From WJMT01 sp964624145 (GTDB lineage Bacteria > Acidobacteriota > Aminicenantia > Aminicenantales > Aminicenantaceae): a stretch of 64,000 nt of DNA. Each line of letters starts with the position of its first letter. The stretch's first letter is position 1. Below are positions 8,440 to 17,568 of this stretch, piece by piece. The stretch lies in assembly GCA_964624145.1 (NCBI GenBank), contig CAZUXT010000008.1, positions 1-64,000 on the forward strand. The letters are read 5' to 3'. The notes beneath the pieces were generated by a model. The model was given only the letters and a program-made list of their open reading frames with translations. It searched no databases and was not told the DNA's origin. The position numbers were made by a program, and so were the translations under genes.

Positions 8440-9766
8440 TTGTATCCTGCCGACCTTCGATTTTGTCCAAATCAATAAATTTATCCATTTTGTCTCTGAA
8501 AAACACAGTGTCTCCTCTTTCAGCTCCTGTTGATATCATAACGACTTCTGCCTGGATAAGGTCCTCTATAATCTTCACATAATCAAGAAAAGATTCCGGG
8601 AGTGAACGATCATCTTTTATTCCGTGAATACTCTCCTTCCAGCCCTTTACGGTCTTGTATGCAGGCTTGACACCCTCAAGAACCCAGCTTTCGGTAGGAA
8701 AACAATCCATGGAAGAATTCTTGTAAGAATAGCCTATGCCTATTTTAATCTCATCCAAATCGTCGAGCACATCCGGTTTGGTGAGAACAACTTTTTTTAT
8801 CCCATTTATCCTTGCAGCATATTTTAATGCGAAGGTATCAATCCATCCGCATCTGCGCGGACGGCCCGTAGTCGCTCCAAACTCATCCCCTTTTCTCTGA
8901 AGATATTTTCCTGTGCTCCCGTGAATCTCCGTAGGGAAAGGGCCACTGCCCACCCGTGTTGTATATGCCTTAACTATGCCTATGACATGATCTATTTTAT
9001 CCGGGCTTACTCCCAGTCCTGTGCACACTCCTCCGGACGTGGAATTAGACGAGGTCACATAGGGATATGTACCATGATCAATATCAAGAAGGGTTCCCTG
9101 AGCCCCTTCAAACAATATGGATTTTCCCTCTCCTATCTTTTTATCAATAAGACAAGATACATCCTGAAGGTACTTTCCGATTCTATCCCTGTAATACAGA
9201 CACTCTTTAATGATTTCTTCTGGTTCAAAGACAGGGCTCTGGAAATGAGCGAGAATAATGTTCTTGAGTTTGACATTCTGTTCGATCTTACTTCTCAACA
9301 CATCCACATTCAAAAGGTCACCGGTCTTTATCCCCTGCCGGGCCGTCTTATCAACATAGGAAGGACCTATTCCCTTGCATGTTGTCCCTATTTTTTTATC
9401 ACCTCTTATTTTTTCCGTAATCTCCTCTATGGAGGAATGATAGGGAAGGATCAGCTGGGCGTTTTTACTTATGACTATATTGTTGCCAACCTTGATCCCT
9501 AAACTCTCTAGCTGCTCAACCTCTTCTAAAAAAGCCCTGGGGTTTATGACAACTCCGTTTCCTATGATACACAGTTTGTTTTCATGGAGGATTCCTGACG
9601 GAATGAGATGAAGGACGATTTTTTTGCCTTTGACAAAGACGGTATGACCTGCATTATTCCCCCCCTGATATCTCGCAACGATATCAAATGCAGGCGTCAA
9701 CAAATCAGTGACTTTGCCCTTTCCCTCATCTCCCCACTGCATCCCTATTACCGCAATATTTGACAT
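8426..9766 (-). CDS. purA: adenylosuccinate synthetase
   Basis: PurA converts IMP, aspartate and GTP to adenylosuccinate, the committed step to AMP. The protein starts NIAVIGMQWGDEGKGKVTDLL, with the GDEGKGK loop, then shows NNAGHTV, the IMP-binding GTTCKGIGPSYVDK, FEGAQGTLLDIDHGTYPYVT and the Arg-rich ATTGRPRRCGWID. Its 446 residues are slightly more than the usual 425-435. It is the first gene of a purA-alr pair. No other purine gene is nearby, which is common for purA. Confidence 0.97.
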   Translation of the reverse strand: MSNIAVIGMQWGDEGKGKVTDLLTPAFDIVARYQGGNNAGHTVFVKGKKIVLHLIPSGILHENKLCIIGNGVVINPRAFLEEVEQLESLGIKVGNNIVISKNAQLILPYHSSIEEITEKIRGDKKIGTTCKGIGPSYVDKTARQGIKTGDLLNVDVLRSKIEQNVKLKNIILAHFQSPVFEPEEIIKECLYYRDRIGKYLQDVSCLIDKKIGEGKSILFEGAQGTLLDIDHGTYPYVTSSNSTSGGVCTGLGVSPDKIDHVIGIVKAYTTRVGSGPFPTEIHGSTGKYLQRKGDEFGATTGRPRRCGWIDTFALKYAARINGIKKVVLTKPDVLDDLDEIKIGIGYSYKNSSMDCFPTESWVLEGVKPAYKTVKGWKESIHGIKDDRSLPESFLDYVKIIEDLIQAEVVMISTGAERGDTVFFRDKMDKFIDLDKIEGRQDTNGAS

Positions 9767-9929
9767 ATGAAACTCTCTTATAAACTTAGATTCTTTTAAA
9801 ACAGCTTTATCCTGACCTATTCATAAAAAATCGTGAATAACCCAGGTTTGATTATATCTCCTGCCGCAGATTCTTATCTTTACCGCAGTGACTGCGAAAT
9901 TTTATCAAAACTCGCTTCTGTAAACAAGT

Positions 9930-10982
9930 TCAAAAACTCAATGCCATCTGACAAAGAAGGGCATGGTGTTTGGTGTCATCCTTTACATCCTTGTTGAAAT
10001 CATATTCCACTTTAAGCAGTACATTCTCAAGAACCCTGTAAACCAATCCCAGACTCCATCTGTTTTTCTCCAGATCCAAACCACTCCCTGGTTCAAAAGA
10101 AGATAAAAATCCATCGCCATGGAAGGGATCGCTGTATTTGATTTTCTGGAAACTCCCAGCCGGACTGATACTGCCGAAATTTATGGACATCTGGACGAAA
10201 TACCCCTCACATTCACCGTTCTCAAAACCAAAAGGATTTTCAATGGCTGCTTTCATGTATTCCGCCAGGACATGAAAGCTCTCGCTCCGCCAGTCTATAT
10301 TCCCCCCATGATAAACCAGACTTCTCTCTTCTTCCTCATCAAATCGCCCCCTGTGATGGGAGTAAGAGACTTCAAATCCCTGGTCAATGAAAAAGCCAAA
10401 TCTTCCTCCTAATGACTTGTTCCTATTGTTGTCATCAAACTGATCCCCGGCACTCAATGTATCAGATTCTCTCAGTCCGTTACCGGCATAGAACGAATAA
10501 TTAAATACTTTTACCCGGCCCTCTATGAGAACGCCCATATCTCTCCAGTCCCTTGGGTATAAATACTCAGCGGTCAGTGGAGGGTTGATGAATGCCGTTT
10601 GATAAGGCCTGTTCGATTCATTGTATTTTCCAAACGGCACCATATAAAGACCGAACTTGGATGTAAAAGCCTCAGAGATCCCCAAATTGATCCAGGCCTG
10701 TTTCAGCTCGACCTCTCTCCCCTCCCTGAACAAAGCTTCGCATACGAAATTTGAACTCTGAGTGAGCGCTCCTGATATCTTGAATCCAAAAAGCGGATTT
10801 GCAAAGGCCCCCTTTAAGATCCCCTCATCCACCTGATTGTTGATATACTCATAAGCAAAATAGCCATTTGTTTGAACTTGAGCCCACTGGTTTAAGGTTA
10901 GAAGAAAGAGGAAGAGGAAAATCATTCCCATTCGTCTTACTAAGGACACGATATTTTTATTTTTTAAAGAATTCATTTTCAT
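9930..10982 (-). CDS. outer-membrane porin-like protein (phosphate-selective porin O/P-like)
   Basis: The product has a basic N-terminus and a hydrophobic stretch (MGMIFLFLFLLTLNQWAQ) that reads as a signal peptide. About 310 residues of alternating beta-strand pattern follow and end in phenylalanine (LLCQMALSF), as expected for an outer-membrane barrel. The segments FTSKFGLYMVPFGKYNE and GVLIEGRVKVFNYSFYAGNG resemble short porin O/P family proteins. The open frame extends to 11027 inside the preceding gene, but the ATG at 10982 (or 10976) follows a GAAAGAGAG site and gives a clean signal peptide. It starts about 12 bases after the sulfatase/TPR gene and is probably co-transcribed with it. 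The substrate is unknown. Confidence 0.7.
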   Translation of the reverse strand: MKMNSLKNKNIVSLVRRMGMIFLFLFLLTLNQWAQVQTNGYFAYEYINNQVDEGILKGAFANPLFGFKISGALTQSSNFVCEALFREGREVELKQAWINLGISEAFTSKFGLYMVPFGKYNESNRPYQTAFINPPLTAEYLYPRDWRDMGVLIEGRVKVFNYSFYAGNGLRESDTLSAGDQFDDNNRNKSLGGRFGFFIDQGFEVSYSHHRGRFDEEEERSLVYHGGNIDWRSESFHVLAEYMKAAIENPFGFENGECEGYFVQMSINFGSISPAGSFQKIKYSDPFHGDGFLSSFEPGSGLDLEKNRWSLGLVYRVLENVLLKVEYDFNKDVKDDTKHHALLCQMALSF

Positions 10983-10993
10983 TTGTTTATCAT

Positions 10994-13132
10994 TTAACTC
11001 TCTTTCTCTTCCATTTGTTTGATCCACTGCTCTATTTGTTTCCTTCTTTCTGCGGGAATATTGTTTTGATAAAGGTCCAGGTATTTCACAAAATACTCCA
11101 ATGCTTCTTTATTATTTCCTCTTTCCATATGGATATAACCAAGATTGTAAAGGGGAAGCCCGTATTCAGGATCAATGGATAGAGATTGTTCCCATGCCTC
11201 AACAGCTTTATCCAGGTCACCTAGCTGTTTGTATGCAGCGCCAAGCCCGTTATATGCCACCGCATCTTCGGGATTGAACTCAACGGCTCTTTTGTAATTT
11301 TTGATGGATTTTTGTAATTCCTGTTCATTTTTAGTATTGAGAAAAATTGAGAGATAAGCATTTCCCAGGTTGTTGTAAGTCGAAGCAAAATCACTATCTA
11401 TGGAAACAGCTTTATTTAAGGCTTCCAAAGCTTTGCTGTATTCTTGGTTCCTTGTATATGCAATCCCAAGGAAATTCCATAATTCAGGGTCATAATCCAT
11501 TTCTCGGAGTTTAACCTCATTAAAAATAGAAATGACTCTGTCACTTTGGCCGGCCTCAGTTAAAAAATTGACATAAGCTGAAAAAATCTCATGGCTCTCA
11601 GGCAAATTTTTCATTCCTTCTTCAAGAACCAAAAGGGCTCCGCGTAAATTCCCTTCCTCTTTATACAGGGTTGCCAAATTTGAATACGCCACATCAATGT
11701 CCTTTCTTTCTGTGATCACTTCCTGAAGCATTCTTATGGCCTGCTGGTCTTTCCCCTGCACATAGACCTGTTTGGCAATGACAGACTTATTGTAAAGAGG
11801 GAGAAGTGTTTTAATATCATCTTCGGGCCCATATTCCTGTTTTTCTTCACGTGATACTCCTGATACATAACCAAGACTTCTCAGCTTACGAAGAGTTTCG
11901 CTGTCAGGAGTCCTCAAGGCTCCTTTTTCTTTCTCACCAGAATATTTCGCCGTCATTTCATCCAGTTCCTTTCTATACCTGCTCAGTTCTTTTTCCTGGG
12001 CCAAATTGTTCTGCTCGTCAAAATCCTCATTCAAATTATAAACCTCAGGAATGGGAGACTCTATATATTTTTCTCCATTATCAATGTATCCCCGAAGCGG
12101 CGCCCATCCCCTGCTGTAAAACGGATACAGTGATTCAAAATAAATGGGTCCGTGTTCGAGCTTCTTCCCTTTTATGGATGGAAGAAGCGAAACCCCGGCA
12201 AGTATTTCAGGCTTTTTAAGATTCAATACATCACAGATAGTAGAAAAGATATCCATATGTCCCACATAATCAGTGACATGTCCAGGCTCTATTCCGGGAA
12301 AATAGAAAATAAGAGGGATCCTTATGGTTGTATTGTACGCAAAAAAACCATGGGTTGGCTCTCCATGCTGGCCCAGCCCTTCTCCATGATCTCCGGTTAA
12401 AACGATCAAGGTGTTCTTGTAGCTTTTTTCCGATTCCAGATAATCAAAAATCTTTCCCAGCTCAGAATCCACATAAGCTACCTCTCCGTTGTACAAGTCT
12501 TCCTTGAATCGGTCTTCAAAAGGCTGGGGAGGCTCATAAGGCGTATGAGGATCGAACACATGCACCCACAGAAACCAGGGAGAGGATTGTCTCTTAACCC
12601 ACAGAAGCGCTCTATCAACCACTTCTTCAGCTCTTCTTTCCACATAATATTTATCTCCCCGCGTACTTTGGCTTCCATACTCATCATCATAAGTGCTGAA
12701 TCCCTGGTCAAGCCCAAACCTTGAATCCAGAGGATAGGCCCCTACAAAAGCACCTGTGGCGTATCCCATATCTTTTAAAAATTCGGCCAGGGTCAAATGG
12801 TCTTCCTGCACGATAAAATTGGAATTCTCATGGACACCGTGATACAAAGGCGTTCTGCCCAAAAGAATATTTGTGTGAGAGGGAAGGGTTGTTGATGTAT
12901 GAGCAAAGGCATAATCAAATAAAACTCCCCTATGAGCCAGGGAGTCAATATGCGGCGTTTCGAGATGTTCCCTGCTGTAGCAGCTCAGCCTATCGGTCCT
13001 GAGTGTGTCAATGGTGATGAGAAGAACATTCCATCCTTTTCCCTTACTCTTTGCCGCAGCAGAAGGAATCATACAGAAAAAAGCCAGCATTAAAATCACG
13101 AAAAAAGAGAGGCTGCCTTTTCTTTTTTTCAT
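10994..13132 (-). CDS. secreted sulfatase-fold protein fused to TPR repeats
   Basis: An N-terminal signal peptide (SLSFFVILMLAFFCMIPSAAA) precedes an alkaline phosphatase/sulfatase-fold domain (about residues 35-420): NVLLITIDTLRTDRLSCY holds the first metal aspartates and VLTGDHGEGLGQHGEPTHG the late metal site. The position of the sulfatase nucleophile reads TLPSHTNILLGR, so threonine replaces the Cys/Ser that becomes formylglycine and His replaces the usual Arg. The C-terminal 300 residues are TPR repeats (for example AYNGLGAAYKQLGDLDKAVE). An in-frame TTG lies at 13141, but the ATG at 13132 is the better start. It is most likely a phosphoesterase or transferase rather than a classic sulfatase. 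The porin gene follows. Confidence 0.8.
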   Translation of the reverse strand: MKKRKGSLSFFVILMLAFFCMIPSAAAKSKGKGWNVLLITIDTLRTDRLSCYSREHLETPHIDSLAHRGVLFDYAFAHTSTTLPSHTNILLGRTPLYHGVHENSNFIVQEDHLTLAEFLKDMGYATGAFVGAYPLDSRFGLDQGFSTYDDEYGSQSTRGDKYYVERRAEEVVDRALLWVKRQSSPWFLWVHVFDPHTPYEPPQPFEDRFKEDLYNGEVAYVDSELGKIFDYLESEKSYKNTLIVLTGDHGEGLGQHGEPTHGFFAYNTTIRIPLIFYFPGIEPGHVTDYVGHMDIFSTICDVLNLKKPEILAGVSLLPSIKGKKLEHGPIYFESLYPFYSRGWAPLRGYIDNGEKYIESPIPEVYNLNEDFDEQNNLAQEKELSRYRKELDEMTAKYSGEKEKGALRTPDSETLRKLRSLGYVSGVSREEKQEYGPEDDIKTLLPLYNKSVIAKQVYVQGKDQQAIRMLQEVITERKDIDVAYSNLATLYKEEGNLRGALLVLEEGMKNLPESHEIFSAYVNFLTEAGQSDRVISIFNEVKLREMDYDPELWNFLGIAYTRNQEYSKALEALNKAVSIDSDFASTYNNLGNAYLSIFLNTKNEQELQKSIKNYKRAVEFNPEDAVAYNGLGAAYKQLGDLDKAVEAWEQSLSIDPEYGLPLYNLGYIHMERGNNKEALEYFVKYLDLYQNNIPAERRKQIEQWIKQMEEKES

Positions 13133-13198
13133 TTTTTCCAATATCTATCTTACACACCTTTTTGAGTGAGTCAAATGATATGAACCGATGAAATAAAA

Positions 13199-16075
13199 TT
13201 ACTTGCATTGATCCACATAATTATGAAAATCTATTTCATTCGCCTCCAAACCAAACGTATAAACATAACGGCTCGCCAGCCGGGAAGCAAAAATAGCCCT
13301 CAGATACAGCACAGGTACTCTTTCCATAACAGCGTCGAAGCCAACCTGTTTTATAAGAACGTCCGGACAGCATCTTTTGAGCACATCTTTAAAAAATTCT
13401 TCATTCTTATATAGTACAGAAGAATAAACAGCATCTGTCACCTTATTGATCTTATCACTTACCATTTCTGTTAAAATGGGCCTTGGTATATTGTTTTTCT
13501 TATGCGCTTTTTTAATGAGGTCAAACTCCAGTGAAGCGTTCTCTTCTATGATCCTCAATATTTGCTTTATATACTGCTCTCTAAATGGCGGGACCATATC
13601 ATTATGAACACACATCCACTTATCATGCTCTTCATCACTGAGAGCCAGGCTGGCAAAAACCTCCATAGAGGATGAGGTGACCCCTCCTTTATTAGCTGAA
13701 GCATCCTTGTATATGATGACTCCATTTTCCTCAAGTCTTAGTCTGGCATCTTGAGTGATAAACAGATTGGCTCCCTCCGATATTATCTTGAACCTGGGTT
13801 TTCCGTTTTCATCAATGAATTTTTTCCAATTGTTTATGTTTATGGACGAGGGCCTCCCTCCGCACGGCACAAAAAGATCTGCTTTGAACCGCTTATCCAG
13901 ATGAAAGGAATTCCTGAACTCAAGTCCGCTGACAATATAGGTCCCGTTTTTAAGCTTTATATCTTTATCCTCTATCGTAACCAGAAAGCCTTTAGAAGAA
14001 ACCAGGCTTTTCTTAAAATTCCCTATGGGTTTCCTCAGTTTCGCCAGTCTTTCCAGTTCTTCCCTGTTGATTCCTTCAGGGTCATATAAAACACCAGACC
14101 CGTCCACAATCGCTAGAATCCTATCGTTAGATATCAGTATTTCATTGCTTCCCAGGTCTCCGTCAGGTCCTCCTGTCATAACTTTTGTCATGTCCTCTTC
14201 TTTAAGCCCTAAATCATTCAAAGATTTCAATACGAATTGATGAACGGAATGAGTCGTCATGCCGTAGAGGTCATGGGGAATGCCCCCTATCTTAAGCGGC
14301 TTTCCAGTGGAAAAAGCCTTCCAGTAAGGATACCCGAGGACTTTTGCCCTTGAACTGGCCCATTCCATCAGATCAGCTGTCCCTTCATCAGGTCCCAGGA
14401 AGAGAATGACTTCTTTCCCATAAAAATCCTTTATGTTTTTGTCTTCGCCCAGAAGGTCCAGAAGTCCATTGATATACTTTTTAAAAGCTGTTTCAGCCTT
14501 ACCATTATACCCCCATCTAATCAAAATGGTTCCCTTGGACCCACCTTCCGGTATATCTTTATTCTTCTTCTGCTGAGTGAGAGCCAAATTATAGTTCTCA
14601 TCAAAAATAAAGTCAGAATTATTGATATAATTCTGATAGTCACTTGACCTCACAATTCTTATCCCTCCCCGTGCTATATCTCTGAATCTGATATGATATC
14701 CCCTGAATTCCATCCCTATGACATGAAAAATTCCAAAAGGAGTTTCAGGATAATCGACTTTGTTCAAAAAACCCGTATCATACATAAAGGAAATAGAAGT
14801 TTTCTCCTCTTTGTAGAAATTAGTTCTCTGAATGACTTTAATAAAAGTAACAACCGCATTGAATATTTCCCTGTCTGTATCTGTAGGCAGACGGCGCATC
14901 ATATCCTTTTCAACCTCTGATAAATCCCTGTCTATTTCATTTTGCTTGTTCGCAGGATTGAATTTTTTATCAAAAACACCGTACAGTACTTTCAGATAAT
15001 AATGATTATTCAGAAAAGAATCCCATACTTTTGTCTCTGTATATGTATCTTTAGCCAGCCTGACTTTTAGAGTCCGCAAAGTTCCAAGAAGCTCTGGCGA
15101 CTCTTTTAAGGCATCTGAAAGTTTCACATATTCTTCATTGTATCCCGTTAAAAATTGATGGGCAAAACTCCAGGCAGATACACCGAAAACCATTTCTTGA
15201 GCGCTGAGTCTTCTTTGTTTAAAAAGCTCTAAAAGAGGGCTTTCAGGGATAACATAAACAAGGCTTATATCTTCTGTTATATTTTTAAGCATCTCTTTGT
15301 CTTTTACTTTATCCAAATAAAAAACATATACGGTTTTGCCGTTAGTGAACTGCTCTATATACTTCCTGTTTGTGACAAGGTCATAGGAATTCATAACATC
15401 CGAAATATTAGAAAAAAACCGGGAACTCGAATCTCTGTCACAGACCACCATTATCCTATGCTCATTCGTTTCTTTCTTCAGGCTGACTTCTATAAGCGGA
15501 GTTTCCCACCCTTTGGTCTGTTCCATGACACGCTGGTATCTTTCATACGTTCTTTTAGTGGTTGTTTCTAAAAAGTCTTTGCATGCGATCTTTTTCAAAT
15601 CAGTCTCTTCAGATTGTTTCTTATCCAACGGTATTTTTGGTTTATACACGAGATACATCCGTAGATGTTTGCGTCCCGATGTTTTTCCAGAAGTTCTGTA
15701 AGACTGAACTCTAAAGTTCGGATATCTGTTCTCTATACACCTTTCAACTTCCATCGCCTTATCATGCTCATCCACCACTAAATAGAGAGCTTCGTTTTTT
15801 GATTCTGTTTTTAAATCAATATCAAACTCAACCCCTGCTTTGACAGCAGCCATTATCTCTGCCGCCTTAAGAGCTTCTATGTGTGCCGAAATCGTCTTTA
15901 AAGGTGTGGTCTCAAAATAATAAGAAGGCATTCCCAGCTCAGAGCAGAACCAGTCTATTCCCTCCCTAACTGCCGTCTCTGCAAACTGCTTATGCTCCAA
16001 TATGATTCGCTCAATCTTCCTGAGCTTATTGATATCCAGCACCGTCTCCTCTGCTATTTTCTCTAATCCTCTCAT
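13199..16075 (-). CDS. large NAD-specific glutamate dehydrogenase
   Basis: The product of about 958 residues belongs to the large NAD-dependent glutamate dehydrogenases of roughly 110 kDa, which deaminate glutamate to 2-oxoglutarate. The catalytic core has ARGGIRIVRSSDY, the lysine-rich TQQKKNKDIPEGGSKG, MTGGPDGDLGSNEIL and the NAD-domain region VDGSGVLYDPEGINREEL. A long N-terminal regulatory region of about 450 residues precedes it. The open frame extends to 16129, but the ATG at 16075 is preceded by AGGAG at good spacing and is the preferred start. The role is probably amino-acid catabolism. The sulfatase/TPR gene lies 66 bases downstream on the same strand. Confidence 0.93.
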   Translation of the reverse strand: MRGLEKIAEETVLDINKLRKIERIILEHKQFAETAVREGIDWFCSELGMPSYYFETTPLKTISAHIEALKAAEIMAAVKAGVEFDIDLKTESKNEALYLVVDEHDKAMEVERCIENRYPNFRVQSYRTSGKTSGRKHLRMYLVYKPKIPLDKKQSEETDLKKIACKDFLETTTKRTYERYQRVMEQTKGWETPLIEVSLKKETNEHRIMVVCDRDSSSRFFSNISDVMNSYDLVTNRKYIEQFTNGKTVYVFYLDKVKDKEMLKNITEDISLVYVIPESPLLELFKQRRLSAQEMVFGVSAWSFAHQFLTGYNEEYVKLSDALKESPELLGTLRTLKVRLAKDTYTETKVWDSFLNNHYYLKVLYGVFDKKFNPANKQNEIDRDLSEVEKDMMRRLPTDTDREIFNAVVTFIKVIQRTNFYKEEKTSISFMYDTGFLNKVDYPETPFGIFHVIGMEFRGYHIRFRDIARGGIRIVRSSDYQNYINNSDFIFDENYNLALTQQKKNKDIPEGGSKGTILIRWGYNGKAETAFKKYINGLLDLLGEDKNIKDFYGKEVILFLGPDEGTADLMEWASSRAKVLGYPYWKAFSTGKPLKIGGIPHDLYGMTTHSVHQFVLKSLNDLGLKEEDMTKVMTGGPDGDLGSNEILISNDRILAIVDGSGVLYDPEGINREELERLAKLRKPIGNFKKSLVSSKGFLVTIEDKDIKLKNGTYIVSGLEFRNSFHLDKRFKADLFVPCGGRPSSININNWKKFIDENGKPRFKIISEGANLFITQDARLRLEENGVIIYKDASANKGGVTSSSMEVFASLALSDEEHDKWMCVHNDMVPPFREQYIKQILRIIEENASLEFDLIKKAHKKNNIPRPILTEMVSDKINKVTDAVYSSVLYKNEEFFKDVLKRCCPDVLIKQVGFDAVMERVPVLYLRAIFASRLASRYVYTFGLEANEIDFHNYVDQCK

Positions 16076-16178
16076 TTTTTTCTCCTTGATATCACTCTGA
16101 AATCTTTCAATCCGAACTTCTTCCAACAAATTGAATTCTTGAAAAATATGACTCCCTGCAGCTGGAAGATGCCTCTAT

Positions 16179-16206
16179 ATTATATCACTGTTGCTAGCTC
16201 ACACAA
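16179..16206 (-). promoter_or_regulatory. promoter for the glutamate dehydrogenase gene
   Basis: On the minus strand TTGTGT (16206-16201), 16 bases, then a perfect TATAAT (16184-16179). The start of transcription would be near 16172, about 97 bases above the ATG at 16075. The gap 16130-16286 contains no gene otherwise. Confidence 0.5.
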
Positions 16207-16286
16207 AATATTGAAATATTATCTCAGAAAATGTTTTCTGCTTGCTTTAATTTTCTTTTTCTTTTATTATTTTTCATTAAACAAAA

Positions 16287-16655
16287 ATGAAAACAAAAGC
16301 GATTCTAGGATTCATACTGAGCTGGTTCATTCCCGGACTCGGTCATTTTCTGGCAAAAAGCTACTGGAAGGCAGTGACCTTTTTCTTATGCATCTCACTT
16401 ATGGCAGCGCTCGGCCTTTACTTGGGAGGAAGGATTTATCCGCTGCAAGCTGAGAATCCTTTGACCATACTTGCTTTTTTCTCTGATTTGGGTTACGGAG
16501 CCCTTTATTTCTCTTCCAGAATATTTTCCTTGGGTACGGGCGTATTGAAAAATATCACCTTTGAGTTTGGGACGACCTATATCGCCGGAGCCGGTTTGCT
16601 CAATTATCTGGTTGCTTTAGATGCCTTTGACATTATATATGGGAAAAAGAAATGA
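16287..16655 (+). CDS. small membrane protein, DUF6677-like
   Basis: A 122-residue protein with three or four hydrophobic segments (AILGFILSWFIPGLGHFLA, AVTFFLCISLMAALGLYLG, and a C-terminal IAGAGLLNYLVALDAFDIIYG). The pattern of W-x-x-PG-x-GH near the N-terminus and a final ALDAFDI is that of the DUF6677 family, which is of unknown function and best known from Acidobacteriota-like genomes. No clear ribosome site precedes the ATG. The next small gene overlaps its stop codon (ATGA), and ftsE-ftsX follow, so the four may form one transcript. Confidence 0.7.
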   Translation: MKTKAILGFILSWFIPGLGHFLAKSYWKAVTFFLCISLMAALGLYLGGRIYPLQAENPLTILAFFSDLGYGALYFSSRIFSLGTGVLKNITFEFGTTYIAGAGLLNYLVALDAFDIIYGKKK

Positions 16656-16828
16656 TATTTAACAGCCATATCATCTCAATGATCATCTATGCGGCTCTTG
16701 TCAGCATAGTTCTTGCCTTGATAAGAAGAGACAACAGGAAAGATCAAATAAAATACTTTATATCCTTATTTTTGATCATGACTGCAGGAGCTCTTCTGTT
16801 CGGGTGGTTCATGTATCTGTTCTTTTAG
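16652..16828 (+). CDS. 58-residue two-span membrane protein
   Basis: An ATG at 16652 overlaps the TGA of the preceding gene as ATGA, a typical coupling arrangement. The frame runs 58 codons to a TAG at 16826-16828. The product has two hydrophobic helices (IISMIIYAALVSIVLALI and YFISLFLIMTAGALLFGWF) separated by a short charged loop, RRDNRKDQIK, so a helical hairpin with the loop in the cytoplasm is likely. I recognise no family. Position between the DUF6677-like gene and ftsE suggests an envelope role, but this is only inference. Confidence 0.6.
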   Translation: MIFNSHIISMIIYAALVSIVLALIRRDNRKDQIKYFISLFLIMTAGALLFGWFMYLFF

Positions 16829-16902
16829 ACTTTTATTCAAAATCCAAGACCTATATAATAGAACCATCAGAAAAACTTATTTTACTGCCGCACAAAACCG
16901 CA

Positions 16903-17568
16903 ATGATTGAAGTTTATAATTTATGGAAACAGTACCAAAGGCCCAACTGGGCTCTTTCCGGTATTTCCATGAAAATTGAAAAAGGGGATTTTTGTTTCAT
17001 AACAGGCCCCAGCGGATCCGGAAAGACTACCCTTCTGAAAATACTTTATAGAGAAATCCTTCCCACACAGGGGCAAATACTGATCGACCAGAGAAACATA
17101 CTCAGAATACCCGACCACAAGATATATGTTCTCAGACGCATGATGGGTATTGTTTTTCAAGATTTCCGTCTCCTTTTTCATAAGAAAGTTTTTGATAATA
17201 TTGCCATAGTGCTCAGACTTCTGGGGGTACCTAAGAAAGAAGTCAGAAGAAGGGTTTTTTATTCCTTACGCATGGTAAACCTGCATAACAAAATGTGGGA
17301 ATATCCGAAACATCTTTCATACGGAGAACAGCAAAGAGTCGCTATCGCAAGGGCTGTGGTGAATAACCCGAAAATCATTCTTGCAGATGAGCCGACCGGG
17401 AATCTGGATACAGAGCTTGCCTTTGAGATAATGAACCTCTTCAAGAGAATAAATAAAAAAGGAACAACCGTTCTTATCTGCACCCACGACAGAGAGCTGA
17501 TAAGGAATTTTGGTGAAAAAATTTTTTTCCTGTACAGAGGAAAAATCTTAAGGAAGGAATCTCTTTGA
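16903..17568 (+). CDS. ftsE: cell-division ATP-binding protein FtsE
   Basis: FtsE is the ABC ATPase that, with FtsX, couples septal-ring assembly to peptidoglycan hydrolase activation. The Walker A GPSGSGKTTLLK, signature LSYGEQQRVAIARA and Walker B ILADEPTGNLD are all intact. The open frame extends upstream to 16804, but the protein proper begins MIEVYNLWKQY at 16903, giving 221 residues, the normal FtsE length. The ribosome site is weak. The stop codon overlaps the TTG start of ftsX. Confidence 0.94.
   Translation: MIEVYNLWKQYQRPNWALSGISMKIEKGDFCFITGPSGSGKTTLLKILYREILPTQGQILIDQRNILRIPDHKIYVLRRMMGIVFQDFRLLFHKKVFDNIAIVLRLLGVPKKEVRRRVFYSLRMVNLHNKMWEYPKHLSYGEQQRVAIARAVVNNPKIILADEPTGNLDTELAFEIMNLFKRINKKGTTVLICTHDRELIRNFGEKIFFLYRGKILRKESL

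Noticed and set aside
8921..9502. 193-codon open frame on the plus strand
   Set aside because: It lies fully inside purA on the other strand, has no ribosome site and no recognisable domain, so it is a shadow of purA.
16804..16902. longer N-terminus for FtsE from a start at 16804
   Set aside because: The extra 33 residues resemble no FtsE and would overlap the end of the small membrane-protein gene; the family start is MIEVYNLW at 16903.
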